This document shows, piece after piece, positions 27,528 through 36,241 of a stretch of 64,000 nt of DNA; positions within the stretch are counted from its first letter, which is position 1; each line of letters starts with the position of its first letter. The stretch comes from Bacteroides sp. (lineage in GTDB: Bacteria > Bacillota > Clostridia > Lachnospirales > Lachnospiraceae), in NCBI GenBank assembly GCA_023666705.1, contig JAMPBO010000003.1, positions 143,602 through 207,601 of the forward strand. Direction: 5' to 3'. The notes below the pieces were generated by a model, which made no database searches, was not told the DNA's origin, and saw nothing but the letters and a program-made list of their open reading frames with translations. Both the position numbers and the translations under genes were made by a program.

Positions 27528-28655
27528 ATGGAATTCAATCATGTTAAGACCCCTGCATATGTGATCGATAAGGACAAGCTTAAGGAAAACCTTGCCCTTT
27601 TGACCCATGTCCAACAAAATTCAGGGGCAAAAATCCTGCTTGCCCAAAAGGCGTTTTCAACGTATTCCCTTTATGGGCTTATCGGAGAATATCTTGCAGG
27701 GACGACGGCAAGCGGGCTTTATGAGGCGAGGCTTGGGCATGAGGAAATGAAGGGTGGCGAGGTGCACGTCTATTCTCCTGCATACAGTGATGATGAAATA
27801 GAGCAGCTTGCAGGCTTTGCTGACCATATCGTGTTTAACACCCCAAATCAATGGGAGCGTTTCAAGGATAAAATTCTTGCTTCCGGAAGAAAAATCAAAT
27901 GTGGAATCCGGATTAATCCTGAGTATTCGGAAATTGAGACAGACATTTATAATCCCTGCATATCAGGCTCAAGGCTTGGAACAAAGCGGGAACAGCTTGC
28001 CAAAATGGATTTGGCTGGTATAACGGGAATTCATTTTCATACCATGTGTGAGCAGGGGGCAGAGGTGCTTGCCAGAACATTAGACGTTGTGGAGGAAAAA
28101 TTCGGTGCCTATCTTCACAAAATGGAATGGATAAACATAGGTGGCGGTCATCACATCACGAAGGATGGATATAATGTAACGCTCCTTACGGAACGGGTAA
28201 AGGGACTCCGGGAAAAATATAATCTGGATGTATATATTGAGCCGGGGGAGGCGGTTGCCTTAAATGCGGGGTATCTTGTAACCACAGTCAGGGATATTAT
28301 GAACAATGATATTGACATAGCAATCTTGGACACCTCAGCCGCATGCCATATGCCTGATGTGCTTGAAATGCCATACAGACCATTTATGATAGGGTCAGGT
28401 CCTGCAGGAGAAAAGAAATATACCTATCGCCTGGGGGGACCTACATGTCTTGCAGGGGATATTATCGGGGATTATTCCTTTGACGAGCCTCTTGAAATTG
28501 GGAAAAAACTTGTGTTTACGGATATGGCAATCTACACCATGGTTAAAAATAATACTTTTAATGGGATGCCGCTTCCGTCGATTTACATAAAGGATGGCGA
28601 CAAGACAGAGCTTGTTAAAGAATTTTCATATGAAGATTTCAAAAACAGACTATAA
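27528..28655 (+). CDS. nspC: Carboxy(nor)spermidine decarboxylase
   Basis: 375 aa, PLP enzyme of the alanine-racemase-like fold III. It decarboxylates carboxyspermidine to spermidine (or the nor-form). The PLP lysine is in KILLAQKAFSTYSL (about residue 45), with GIRINPEYS, IHFHTMCEQGAE and WINIGGGHHIT glycine loop; the dimer-partner Cys region is DTSAACHMPDVLEMPYRP. These motifs, including HMPDVLEMPYRP, are those of NspC rather than of LysA. It is the last gene of the polyamine run, 54 bases after the peptidase, and completes an AdoMet-independent spermidine route. Confidence 0.95.
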   Translation: MEFNHVKTPAYVIDKDKLKENLALLTHVQQNSGAKILLAQKAFSTYSLYGLIGEYLAGTTASGLYEARLGHEEMKGGEVHVYSPAYSDDEIEQLAGFADHIVFNTPNQWERFKDKILASGRKIKCGIRINPEYSEIETDIYNPCISGSRLGTKREQLAKMDLAGITGIHFHTMCEQGAEVLARTLDVVEEKFGAYLHKMEWINIGGGHHITKDGYNVTLLTERVKGLREKYNLDVYIEPGEAVALNAGYLVTTVRDIMNNDIDIAILDTSAACHMPDVLEMPYRPFMIGSGPAGEKKYTYRLGGPTCLAGDIIGDYSFDEPLEIGKKLVFTDMAIYTMVKNNTFNGMPLPSIYIKDGDKTELVKEFSYEDFKNRL

Positions 28656-28659
28656 TTCT

Positions 28660-28688
28660 TTGCAATCAATGTCGATTTGTGGTAAAAT
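28660..28688 (+). promoter_or_regulatory. Candidate sigma-A promoter for the second chemoreceptor
   Basis: TTGCAA (28660-28665), 17-base spacer, TAAAAT (28683-28688), about 90 bases before the ATG. Confidence 0.5.
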
Positions 28689-28780
28689 AAATTCATGTGT
28701 GATGATTCATTTAATTTAAGGACAAAGCGTCTTTATTGCTGTTATTCAAACAAAAAACAAAGGGTATAGGGGGTTCAACA

Positions 28781-30274
28781 ATGAATGAAAATGTGTCTTC
28801 CAATCAAAGAGAGATGGAAAGAAACAACAGATTTGTAATCATTGGTTATACAATATACAATATAGTATTGTTAGCCTGTTATGTGATTGAGGTAGTGAAG
28901 AAAAGCAGAACGATAGGATATTTTCTGATTTTTGCGGCACTTTCGCTGATTCCACTTGTTTGTATGCATGTTATATACCGCAAGGATCCAAGCAGCAGAT
29001 ATGTAAGACTGGTTCTTGGTATCGGATATGCAATCTTTTATTCGTTTACCGTTTTTACAACCTATTCACCGGTAGCATTCGTATATGGAATCCTGATATC
29101 ATTGTTTGTACTTGTGTACGGTGATGTGACATACACAAAAAGAATGGGCTGGGGGCTCTTTATTATCAACGCTGCAAATGTTGCATATATGCAGATACAG
29201 GGAAAAATATCCTCTGAGGACATGCCAAATGTGGAAATCCGAATCGGCTTTGTTGCTTTATATCTCATATTTATGGTGTTTATGTCAAATACAATGCTGA
29301 AAAATAACAATGATAAGCTTGCCAAGATTGAGGAGGACAGGCAGAGGGTTTCTGACATGTTGAACCAGATTATGGAAATATCTGCACGTATGACAGGAAA
29401 TATCAATGTGGTATCAGAGAAAATGGATGACCTCGAAAACTCGTTTGTAAAGACGAAGGATTCCATGGTGGAGGTTTCTAACGGAACAAATGATACTGCA
29501 GACTCGATTCAGTCGCAGCTTATGAAGACGGAAGAAATTCAGGATTTTGTGCGTAAGGTTGAGGTAGTGACAAGCCAGATAGAGCAAGGTATGGAGGATG
29601 CAAATACGGAGGTCGCCTCAGGTCGTGACAAGATAGACGAGCTGATTAATCAGGTTCAGGTTTCGGATGATGCAAGCAAGCAGGTTTCCGCTGAGTTAGA
29701 TAAGCTGTCAGAGTACACGGGACAGATGCAGTCCATCATTGAGCTGATAGACGGAATCACATCACAGACAAGCTTGCTTTCCCTGAATGCATCCATAGAG
29801 GCGGCAAGAGTAGGTGAAGCAGGAAAGGGATTTGCAGTTGTTGCATCTGAAATATCAAACCTTGCAGACCAGACGCAAAATGCTACGGTCGATATAACGG
29901 ATTTGATTGATAACATTTCCCATGAGCTGGAATCTGTTGTAAAGGTAATCAATTACCTGATGGATAACAGCAAGCTTCAGGGTATTGCTGCAACGGAAAC
30001 GGCATCCAGCTTTGAGACAATAGCAAGCCGTACAGGCGATATACAGCAGCAGATAGAGGATCTTTCAGGACTTGTTTCTGAGCTGGCAAGCTCAAACGAG
30101 GCAATTGTTGAGAGTATACAGACCATATCGGCGGCAACGGAGGAGGTTACAGCACATTCAACAGTTACCCTTGAATGTAGCGAGGAAAATACAACAATTG
30201 TGGGCGATGTGGGAACGGTAGTTGAGGAGCTTCAGTCACTTGCAGAAAGATTGAATGCCCTAAACAATGCGTAA
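28781..30274 (+). CDS. Methyl-accepting chemotaxis protein, polytopic N-terminus
   Basis: 497 aa from ATG 28781; the TTG at 28736 is rejected because a G-rich site (AGGGGG) lies at about 28768-28773. The N-terminal 180 residues form about six transmembrane helices with short loops, so there is no large extracellular sensor and the signal may be sensed within the membrane. There is no clear HAMP. A coiled-coil signalling domain follows, with the tip [24 protein letters not shown]. It lies just after the polyamine operon but has its own promoter candidate. Confidence 0.9.
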   Translation: MNENVSSNQREMERNNRFVIIGYTIYNIVLLACYVIEVVKKSRTIGYFLIFAALSLIPLVCMHVIYRKDPSSRYVRLVLGIGYAIFYSFTVFTTYSPVAFVYGILISLFVLVYGDVTYTKRMGWGLFIINAANVAYMQIQGKISSEDMPNVEIRIGFVALYLIFMVFMSNTMLKNNNDKLAKIEEDRQRVSDMLNQIMEISARMTGNINVVSEKMDDLENSFVKTKDSMVEVSNGTNDTADSIQSQLMKTEEIQDFVRKVEVVTSQIEQGMEDANTEVASGRDKIDELINQVQVSDDASKQVSAELDKLSEYTGQMQSIIELIDGITSQTSLLSLNASIEAARVGEAGKGFAVVASEISNLADQTQNATVDITDLIDNISHELESVVKVINYLMDNSKLQGIAATETASSFETIASRTGDIQQQIEDLSGLVSELASSNEAIVESIQTISAATEEVTAHSTVTLECSEENTTIVGDVGTVVEELQSLAERLNALNNA

Positions 30275-30283
30275 GTACATAAA

Positions 30284-30646
30284 ATGAACGAAAAATCACA
30301 ACCCTTTTTTCAAAAATACAAGTCGGACTTTATACTGATTGCCATAGTCCTTGTCATTGGGTTCACTGCGTTACTCATACAAAGGGTGATGCAAAAAACA
30401 GGAAGAACCGTGGCAGTTATCCTATCGGGAAATGAGATAGAACGCTTTTCTTTAGATGCCGACATGGAGTATAAAATAGAGCTTAAGGATGGGGGCGGAT
30501 ACAACATTCTTGTCATAAAGGATGGAGAGGCGTATGTGTCAGAGGCAACCTGCAGTGAGCAGATATGCGTAAAGCATAATGCAATCAGCAGCACAGGGGA
30601 AACCATCGTGTGCCTGCCCCATAAGCTGACAATCGAAATAAAATAA
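30284..30646 (+). CDS. NusG domain II-containing membrane-anchored protein
   Basis: 120 aa. One transmembrane helix (about residues 14-32, ILIAIVLVIGFTALLIQRV) is followed by an extracellular NusG-II-like beta domain ending with the typical pattern SEATCSEQICVKHNAI and ETIVCLPHKLTIEI; two or three Cys may form a disulfide. Such proteins are common in clostridia beside redox and cofactor-transport genes; function is unknown. It starts 9 bases after the chemoreceptor stop, so may be cotranscribed with it. Confidence 0.8.
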   Translation: MNEKSQPFFQKYKSDFILIAIVLVIGFTALLIQRVMQKTGRTVAVILSGNEIERFSLDADMEYKIELKDGGGYNILVIKDGEAYVSEATCSEQICVKHNAISSTGETIVCLPHKLTIEIK

Positions 30647-30660
30647 AATTGGGACAACAT

Positions 30661-30710
30661 AAATACGGAGGAGGTTACAGAACGCTGTAGTCCCCTCTGT
30701 ATTTGTATTT
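30661..30710 (+). terminator. Rho-independent terminator
   Basis: AAATACGGAGGAG (30661-30673) pairs with CCCCTCTGTATTT (30692-30704) apart from one mismatch and one wobble; an inner TTACAG/CTGTAG stem extends it. The T-run after it (GTATTT) is weak. Confidence 0.6.
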
Positions 30711-30748
30711 AAAACATAATCCATGTAGTAAAAATTTCCTAAATAGGT

Positions 30749-30801
30749 TATAATATGTCCGAAGGAGGGACCCAACGAAGTTGGGAGGATACCTTCGGAC
30801 A
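30749..30801 (+). promoter_or_regulatory. -10 box overlapping a nested two-tier palindrome
   Basis: TATAAT (30749-30754) is followed at once by a perfect 10-base inverted repeat (TGTCCGAAGG 30756-30765; CCTTCGGACA 30792-30801). Inside is a second perfect 6-base stem (CCCAAC 30771-30776; GTTGGG 30780-30785) with a GAA loop. The two purine-rich internal strands (AGGGA and AGGATA) face each other. It could be a structured leader RNA or a DNA operator. It ends 25 bases before the flavin reductase ATG. No known riboswitch class fits by eye. Confidence 0.6.
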
Positions 30802-30826
30802 GAGGTGTGAAGCAAGGAGGAAAATT

Positions 30827-31480
30827 ATGGATAAGAAAGTTTTTAGAAATATGTCGTATGGTGTTTATATTGTGACAACAATGGATGGTATGCGTCCGAC
30901 AGGCTGTGTTGCAAACAGTTGTATGCAAATCACGTCCGAGCCGTCAGTTGTTGCAGTCAGTATCAACCATGACAATTACACGAATAAATGTATCAAGGAG
31001 TCAAAAAGTCTTGCAGTTAATATTCTGGCAGAGGAGACGGACATGACACTGATTGGCAGATTTGGATTTCAATCGGCAAAGGATATCGATAAATTTGAGG
31101 GCGTGCCTTTTGAGTGGGCATACGGTAACCCTGTTTTTGCAACAAGTTGTGGCTGGTTTGCAGGTGATGTTGTGGGGAGCTATGAGACAAGCACCCATAC
31201 CGTGTTTTTTGTCGAGGTCAAGGATGCAAAGGCATTGTCAGGAAACCCGATGACCTATGCATACTATCATAAAGTAAAAAATGGCGTCAGCCCCAAAAAT
31301 GCACCGACTTATCAGGCGGAGGAACAGGAAAAGCCAGAGACTCAAAGTACATCATCCCAAAGATGGGTTTGTTCTATTTGCGGGTATATATATGAGGGAG
31401 ACATACCGTTTGAGGAGCTGCCTGAGGATTGGGTGTGCCCGGTTTGTAAGCAGCCAAAATCCAAGTTTAAAAAGGGTTGA
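30827..31480 (+). CDS. Flavin reductase domain fused to rubredoxin (Hrb-like)
   Basis: 217 aa from ATG 30827, with AAGGAGG at 30814-30820; a longer frame from 30755 would translate the upstream palindrome and is rejected. The N-terminal 160 residues are the FMN-binding flavin reductase-like domain ([35 protein letters not shown]). The C-terminal 45 residues are a rubredoxin with both CxxC iron ligands ([11 protein letters not shown] and [13 protein letters not shown]). This matches high-molecular-weight rubredoxin, which shuttles electrons from NAD(P)H to oxygen- or NO-reducing flavodiiron proteins in anaerobes. It precedes a zinc-ribbon gene by 29 bases. Confidence 0.92.
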   Translation: MDKKVFRNMSYGVYIVTTMDGMRPTGCVANSCMQITSEPSVVAVSINHDNYTNKCIKESKSLAVNILAEETDMTLIGRFGFQSAKDIDKFEGVPFEWAYGNPVFATSCGWFAGDVVGSYETSTHTVFFVEVKDAKALSGNPMTYAYYHKVKNGVSPKNAPTYQAEEQEKPETQSTSSQRWVCSICGYIYEGDIPFEELPEDWVCPVCKQPKSKFKKG

Positions 31481-31509
31481 TAAGATTTACGGAGTTAAGG
31501 AGAAATGAT

Positions 31510-31776
31510 ATGTATTATGTACCGGATGACACGGAGAAATGCGGGTATTACGAGTGTACCCACTGTGGCACGAGATTTTTATCCCTGCAAATGACGGATG
31601 AAATACCATGTCCATACTGTGAAGCGGAGGCCGATCTGGAAATTGGACCGGATGAAAAAATGGCAGATGTGGCGTTTTCTGCCAAGCTTATAGAGGTAGT
31701 GTGCGGCGAGGATGTTGAAAAAATGGACACACTGCTAAGTCTTGCCATTACAGGGGGAAATTTCGAATGGATATAA
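31510..31776 (+). CDS. Small zinc-ribbon protein of unknown function
   Basis: 88 aa from ATG 31510, behind AAGGAGA (31497-31503). Two CxxC pairs, CTHCGTRF and CPYCEAEA, about 20 residues apart form a zinc ribbon in the N-terminal half; the C-terminal half is acidic and helical. I do not recognise a named family. It overlaps the prephenate dehydratase start by 10 bases, so it is translationally coupled to pheA. Confidence 0.75.
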   Translation: MYYVPDDTEKCGYYECTHCGTRFLSLQMTDEIPCPYCEAEADLEIGPDEKMADVAFSAKLIEVVCGEDVEKMDTLLSLAITGGNFEWI

Positions 31777-32666
31777 TAAAAGTAGCAGTGTTAGGACCCA
31801 AGGGAACCTTTAGCGATATGGCATATGAGGAATACAGGCAGTTATTTTTGGAGCGTTCTAAGGCAAAAGGGGAGGAGCTTTTTGTTGAGGCGGAGTATTA
31901 TCCCACCATTGACGATGTTTTTCATGCAGTGTGTGATGATGCTGGAAACGGAGTATGTGATATCGGAATCGTTCCTATCGAAAATACGTTGGATGGTTAT
32001 GTTCAAAGAACGCTTGATTTGCTGCTGGAGAAGCAGGTAGGGATATCAGATGAGCATATGGTGCCTGTACAGTTTGCACTTGTGGCAAATGGGCAGTCCG
32101 TGGAGGATATATCCACCCTTTACGTTCAGTTTAAGGCGAACGGACAGTGTAGAAAATTTATCAATTCCTTAAATCATGTGACGATTGTATCGACGGAAAG
32201 TAATATGGAGTCCTACTATAAGCTTGAGGATAGAAAGGGAAATGCCGCCATTGTTCCAAGCCATGTGGCAGCGTGGGAAAAAAACAGTGACAGCAAAAGG
32301 TTTGTACTGGATAATATAACCGATGCCGAAAACAATCATACAAGATTTGTGGTGTTCAAAAAGGAGGACACTATTACACCGAGTGGATATTCGGGAAAAA
32401 ATAAAGTGAGAATACCGGTTTACATAATGCCAAAACAAGACAGACCCGGACTGTTGTTTGAGATATTGAAGGAATTTTATGACAAGGAAATAAATCTGAT
32501 ATCGATTATGTCAAGACCGACCAAGCAGGAGCTTGGAACATACAATTTTTATATCGAGATAGATGGCTATGCAAGTACAATCAGTACCATTAAGGAGGCA
32601 CTTGCCAACATAAAGGTCTACAATGATATAAAGGTTTTGGGCATATATGAGGAGGACGATATTTAA
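31767..32666 (+). CDS. pheA: Prephenate dehydratase with ACT domain
   Basis: 299 aa. It converts prephenate to phenylpyruvate in phenylalanine synthesis. The catalytic domain has VLGPKGTFSDMA at the start, IGIVPIENTLDGYV, and the conserved NHTRFVVF (Thr-Arg-Phe motif) near residue 193. The C-terminal ACT domain (about 210-295) includes RPGLLFEILKEF and the ESRP-equivalent ISIMSRPTKQELGTYNFYIEI, which binds phenylalanine for feedback control. There is no fused chorismate mutase. Confidence 0.94.
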   Translation: MDIIKVAVLGPKGTFSDMAYEEYRQLFLERSKAKGEELFVEAEYYPTIDDVFHAVCDDAGNGVCDIGIVPIENTLDGYVQRTLDLLLEKQVGISDEHMVPVQFALVANGQSVEDISTLYVQFKANGQCRKFINSLNHVTIVSTESNMESYYKLEDRKGNAAIVPSHVAAWEKNSDSKRFVLDNITDAENNHTRFVVFKKEDTITPSGYSGKNKVRIPVYIMPKQDRPGLLFEILKEFYDKEINLISIMSRPTKQELGTYNFYIEIDGYASTISTIKEALANIKVYNDIKVLGIYEEDDI

Positions 32667-32736
32667 AATTTCAGGAGTAATTTAACGTATAACGGCAACG
32701 TATACTTTGAATACTTATAAGAACGGAGGAACTATA

Positions 32737-33285
32737 ATGAATGGATTAAAAAGCTACATACATGATTTGAGAAAGGGACACGGAGTAAGGTTGCTTATGC
32801 TTATCTTGGGCGGTTTGTTTATCGTGTATCCTGGAACGGCACAAAAGACGCTGGGAACTGTCATAGCCATAGCATTTGTGCTGATGGGGGTATTTAAAAT
32901 ACTCAGTTACTTTAAGAAGCCTCAGGAGGATGCTTTTGGCTACATGGAATATAAGTCAAAATCGGTTATTATTATCGGTATTTTGTATATTGTGCTTGCC
33001 GCATTAATCAGTAAAGTGCTTTTGGCGGTAATTCCTGTATTATTGGGAATTATCATCGTTGTAAACGGCTTAGTAAAGCTCCAGTTTGGTCTTGAAATCA
33101 AAAAGAATTATGACGATAGAAGCTGGCTGTTTATGGTAATCAGTGCTTGTATTATGCTGATTCTGGGTGCAACGTTACTGTTTAATCCATTTCGGGCAAA
33201 TAATTTTTTTATAAGGCTCATTGGTATCGGACTTGTATTTGACAGCTTGTTTGATCTGATTGCGAATTTTAAATATTCAAGATAA
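32737..33285 (+). CDS. HdeD-like DUF308 membrane protein
   Basis: 182 aa from ATG 32737, with CGGAGG at about 32725-32730. Six predicted transmembrane helices in pairs, with repeated GLFIVYPG and LLFNPF-like turns typical of the DUF308/HdeD family. HdeD in enterics is linked to acid resistance; here the role is unknown. It lies 70 bases after pheA and probably forms a separate unit. Confidence 0.8.
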   Translation: MNGLKSYIHDLRKGHGVRLLMLILGGLFIVYPGTAQKTLGTVIAIAFVLMGVFKILSYFKKPQEDAFGYMEYKSKSVIIIGILYIVLAALISKVLLAVIPVLLGIIIVVNGLVKLQFGLEIKKNYDDRSWLFMVISACIMLILGATLLFNPFRANNFFIRLIGIGLVFDSLFDLIANFKYSR

Positions 33286-33336
33286 ATTTATTTTGTTGCA
33301 GAGGTTATAGTGATTGACACGAACAGGAGGCTTTCA

Positions 33337-33789
33337 ATGTCAAGGGAGGAAAACAGGGAAATTAGTCAAAGTGTGCTTTCCGAGGAAGATATCATTTTGA
33401 AGCTCAAGGAAAAGGGGCTTAGAATGACGGAGCCGAGGAGGCTTATTGTAAGTATCGTGGTAAATGAAGAATTTTCGTGCTGTAAGGAAGTATATTTTCT
33501 CGCACATAAAAAAAATCCCAATATAGGAGTGGCAACCGTATACAGAATGTTAAACATCTTAGAGGAGATTGGTGCGGTAAAAAAGAAAAATATACAAAAG
33601 GCGACCTGTACGGGAAGGTGCTGTGACATGAAAGGCGGCTGCACCGTCGTGACGGAAAAGAGCAGGGAGATTATTTTATCTGAAACGGATGTGGAGGAAG
33701 TATTGAAGTACATTATGGAGAAAAACGGATATGCAGGTGTTGAGGAGATAAAGGCAATTCTGATTAATCATGGCACTTGTAAATGTTGA
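33337..33789 (+). CDS. Fur-family regulator lacking the usual metal-site histidines
   Basis: 150 aa from ATG 33337, with AGGAGG at 33325-33330. The N-terminal winged helix is clear: LKEKGLRMTEPRRLIVSIVV and ATVYRMLNILEEIGAV. After it, where Fur and PerR have an HHH-x-CxxC metal site, this protein has TCTGRCCDMKGGCTVV. The C-terminus ends in GTCKC. The His ligands of the regulatory site appear to be replaced by cysteines. It may sense metal through Cys or another signal. It lies 149 bases upstream of mntP, so manganese regulation is an attractive guess. Confidence 0.8.
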   Translation: MSREENREISQSVLSEEDIILKLKEKGLRMTEPRRLIVSIVVNEEFSCCKEVYFLAHKKNPNIGVATVYRMLNILEEIGAVKKKNIQKATCTGRCCDMKGGCTVVTEKSREIILSETDVEEVLKYIMEKNGYAGVEEIKAILINHGTCKC

Positions 33790-33937
33790 GAAGGGAAACA
33801 GATTCACGAATACGTAACTATAATAATTTTAGAAATGAGCGAAATGCATTACTTCAAAAATTAATTGTACAATGGACTTTTACGAAAACAGCGGGTTACG
33901 CATGGTTAAATAATTTTATTTTGGAGGTACATACAAA

Positions 33938-34510
33938 ATGGGTTTTGCTGAATTAATGATACTTGCCATAGGTCTTTCTATGGATGCATTTGCCGTGTCA
34001 GTCTGTAAAGGACTTGCAACGAAGCATGTAAGTGTGAAGCAAATGGCATTGGCAGGTTTGTGGTTTGGTGGTTTTCAGGCATTGATGCCCATGCTCGGTT
34101 ATTTGCTGGGACAGGCCTTTGCAGGTGCCATCAAAAAGTATGATCATTGGGTGGCAGCCGTTCTTCTTGCGGTTATAGGCGGAAATATGATAAGGGAGGC
34201 ACTTTCGGGAGAGAGTGACAGTGAAGAGACCAATGACTCCTTTGGCGTAAAAACCATGCTTGTAATGGCGGTGGCAACAAGTATCGATGCCCTTGCGATA
34301 GGTGTAACCTTTGCATTTTTGAGCGTGAATATAGTAATGGCGGCATCCGTTATAGGAATATTTACATTTGCATTATCATTTGCAGGTGTAAAAATAGGAA
34401 ATGTGTTTGGGGCGAAATACGAGAAAAAGGCAGAGCTGGCAGGCGGAATCATTCTGATTTTAATAGGGCTGAAAATATTACTGGAGCACCTTGGAATTAT
34501 AAATTTCTAA
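33938..34510 (+). CDS. mntP: Manganese efflux pump MntP
   Basis: 190 aa with six transmembrane helices. It starts GFAELMILAIGLSMDAFAVSVCKGL and has the repeat-partner ATSIDALAIGVTFAFL; the paired Asp residues in SMDAFAVS and SIDALAIG are the conserved Mn2+-site residues of MntP/YebN. It exports excess manganese. TTGGAGG (33922-33928) precedes the ATG. The 148-base leader shows no yybP-ykoY type manganese riboswitch. It is convergent with mnmA, two bases apart. Confidence 0.94.
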   Translation: MGFAELMILAIGLSMDAFAVSVCKGLATKHVSVKQMALAGLWFGGFQALMPMLGYLLGQAFAGAIKKYDHWVAAVLLAVIGGNMIREALSGESDSEETNDSFGVKTMLVMAVATSIDALAIGVTFAFLSVNIVMAASVIGIFTFALSFAGVKIGNVFGAKYEKKAELAGGIILILIGLKILLEHLGIINF

Positions 34511-34512
34511 GG

Positions 34513-35592
34513 TCAGCTTCCACATATGACGCCCCCACCTACAACAGTGTCATTGTCATAGAGGACAACAGACTGCCCCTTTGTTATGGCACGCTGTGGT
34601 TCGTCAAATTCAACCAATAATGTATCCTTGTCAGGCTGTGTCACCGTAGCCCACTGTTCTTTGTGGCGGTATCTTGCCTTTGCCTTGACCCGCATGGGAC
34701 CTTCTATTTCAGAAACGGAAATCAGGTTAATGTTATGTGCAGTCAGTGTACTTGAAAAAAGCTCCTCATTTTTGGAGAGGGTAACTGTATTTGTGGCAGG
34801 GTTAATGTCAGACACATACATAGGCTGTGGAAAGGAAAGCCCCAGTCCCTTACGCTGACCTATGGTGTAGCGGATAATTCCCTTGTGTGTGCCAAGTATC
34901 GTTCCGTCCGTATCAATAAAGTTTCCCTCAGGGTATGTTTTCCCTGTATATTGTTCGATGAAATCAGCGTAGCGTCCGTCAGGAATAAAACAGATGTCCT
35001 GGCTGTCGCTTTTTTTTGCGTTTGAAAATCCGTTTTCTTCTGCAAGTGTACGAACCTCTGACTTGGTCATGGAACCGAGGGGAAAGAGGGTATGGGAAAG
35101 CTGCTCCTGGGTAAGGGAATAAAGCACATAGCTTTGGTCCTTGCTTACATCAGCCGCTTTTTTTAGTTCGTATCTTCCTGTAATTTCGTTCCTGCTTATT
35201 TGTGCATAATGACCAGTTGCGATATAGTCATAGCCAAGCTCCCTGCAGGCACGGAACAGCTCATCAAACTTTAAATGCCGGTTGCAGTTGATACATGGAT
35301 TTGGGGTCATGCCATTTTCGTATGAGGAAACAAACCGGTCTATGACACATTCCTTAAATTTTCCGGAAAAATTAAAAACGGAAAAGGGTATGCCAAGCTT
35401 AGCTGCAATGGCTTTTGCATCCGCAATATCCTGCGGTGTATTGCAGAAATTATTTTCGGCTATTGTGGTATCACTGCCATTATAAAGGCTCATGGTAGCT
35501 CCCATACATTCATAGCCTGCCTGTTTTACGAGATATGCAGTTACACTGGAATCCACGCCGCCACTCATGGCGATAAGAGCCTTTTTATTCAT
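34513..35592 (-). CDS. mnmA: tRNA 2-thiouridine(34) synthase MnmA
   Basis: 359 aa from the ATG at 35592; the earlier ATG (35610) overlaps the CGGAGA site. It thiolates U34 of tRNA Lys, Glu and Gln. The PP-loop SGGVDSS is at residues 10-16, the first catalytic Cys (Cys103) in NPCINCNRHLKF and the second in SDSQDICFIPDG. The C-terminal beta-barrel has RARYRHKEQ-like and DEPQRAITKGQSVVLYD motifs. Single gene, divergent from ybaK. Confidence 0.95.
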   Translation of the reverse strand: MNKKALIAMSGGVDSSVTAYLVKQAGYECMGATMSLYNGSDTTIAENNFCNTPQDIADAKAIAAKLGIPFSVFNFSGKFKECVIDRFVSSYENGMTPNPCINCNRHLKFDELFRACRELGYDYIATGHYAQISRNEITGRYELKKAADVSKDQSYVLYSLTQEQLSHTLFPLGSMTKSEVRTLAEENGFSNAKKSDSQDICFIPDGRYADFIEQYTGKTYPEGNFIDTDGTILGTHKGIIRYTIGQRKGLGLSFPQPMYVSDINPATNTVTLSKNEELFSSTLTAHNINLISVSEIEGPMRVKAKARYRHKEQWATVTQPDKDTLLVEFDEPQRAITKGQSVVLYDNDTVVGGGVICGS

Positions 35593-35691
35593 GGTATGTC
35601 TCCGTTTCATGTGATATAATTTATTCTATGATATTTTGAAGGGGATTGCAAGCTATGCTGTTGGATGTTTCAAAGAAAAGGAGATAAGTGT

Positions 35692-36219
35692 ATGGCTGAA
35701 AAAGGGAAAGCGGAAAAAGAAAAAACAAATGTAATGCGGATATTGGACAGCAGGAAAATAAAGTATGAAAGCTTTTGCTATGTGGAAACAGGAGAGACAA
35801 ACGGTGAAAGGGTGGCAGCCATACTTGGCGAAAATCCGGACTGTGTATTTAAAACCTTGGTTACCGTGGGAAAAACAGGCACAAATTATGTGTTTGTCAT
35901 TCCAGTAAATAAGGAGCTGGATTTGAAGAAGGCAGCAAAGGCAGTTGGGGAAAAGTCCATTGAGCTTATAAAGGCAAAGGAGCTTCTGCCGCTGACAGGT
36001 TATATCCATGGAGGCTGTTCCCCAATCGGAATGAAGAAGTTTTTTAAAACCACGGTGCACATTACGGCAAGGGAATATGAGAGCATTTTCTTTAGTGCAG
36101 GCAAGGTTGGGTATCAGATAAGCATGACCTGTAACGACCTTGAAAAGGTGATACGGCTTCAATATGCCGATGTTACAGTTGACGCAGTGGTAAACGGCAT
36201 GGTATATTTGGAAAAATGA
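35692..36219 (+). CDS. ybaK: Cys-tRNA(Pro) deacylase (YbaK/EbsC family)
   Basis: 175 aa from ATG 35692 behind AAAAGGAGAT (35677-35686). It hydrolyses mischarged Cys-tRNA(Pro). Family motifs: VFKTLVTVG with the conserved Lys, FVIPVNKELDLKKAAKA, and GYIHGGCSPIGMKK, which forms the active-site loop. The ABC ATPase gene follows with a 22-base gap. Confidence 0.93.
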   Translation: MAEKGKAEKEKTNVMRILDSRKIKYESFCYVETGETNGERVAAILGENPDCVFKTLVTVGKTGTNYVFVIPVNKELDLKKAAKAVGEKSIELIKAKELLPLTGYIHGGCSPIGMKKFFKTTVHITAREYESIFFSAGKVGYQISMTCNDLEKVIRLQYADVTVDAVVNGMVYLEK

Positions 36220-36241
36220 ATTGAGCGGGGCAATTATACTT

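Noticed and set aside
30755..30826. Upstream extension of the flavin reductase frame
   Set aside because: It would translate the nested palindrome and skip a good AAGGAGG site before ATG 30827.
33790..33937. Manganese riboswitch (yybP-ykoY) upstream of mntP
   Set aside because: The conserved core sequences and stems are not present.
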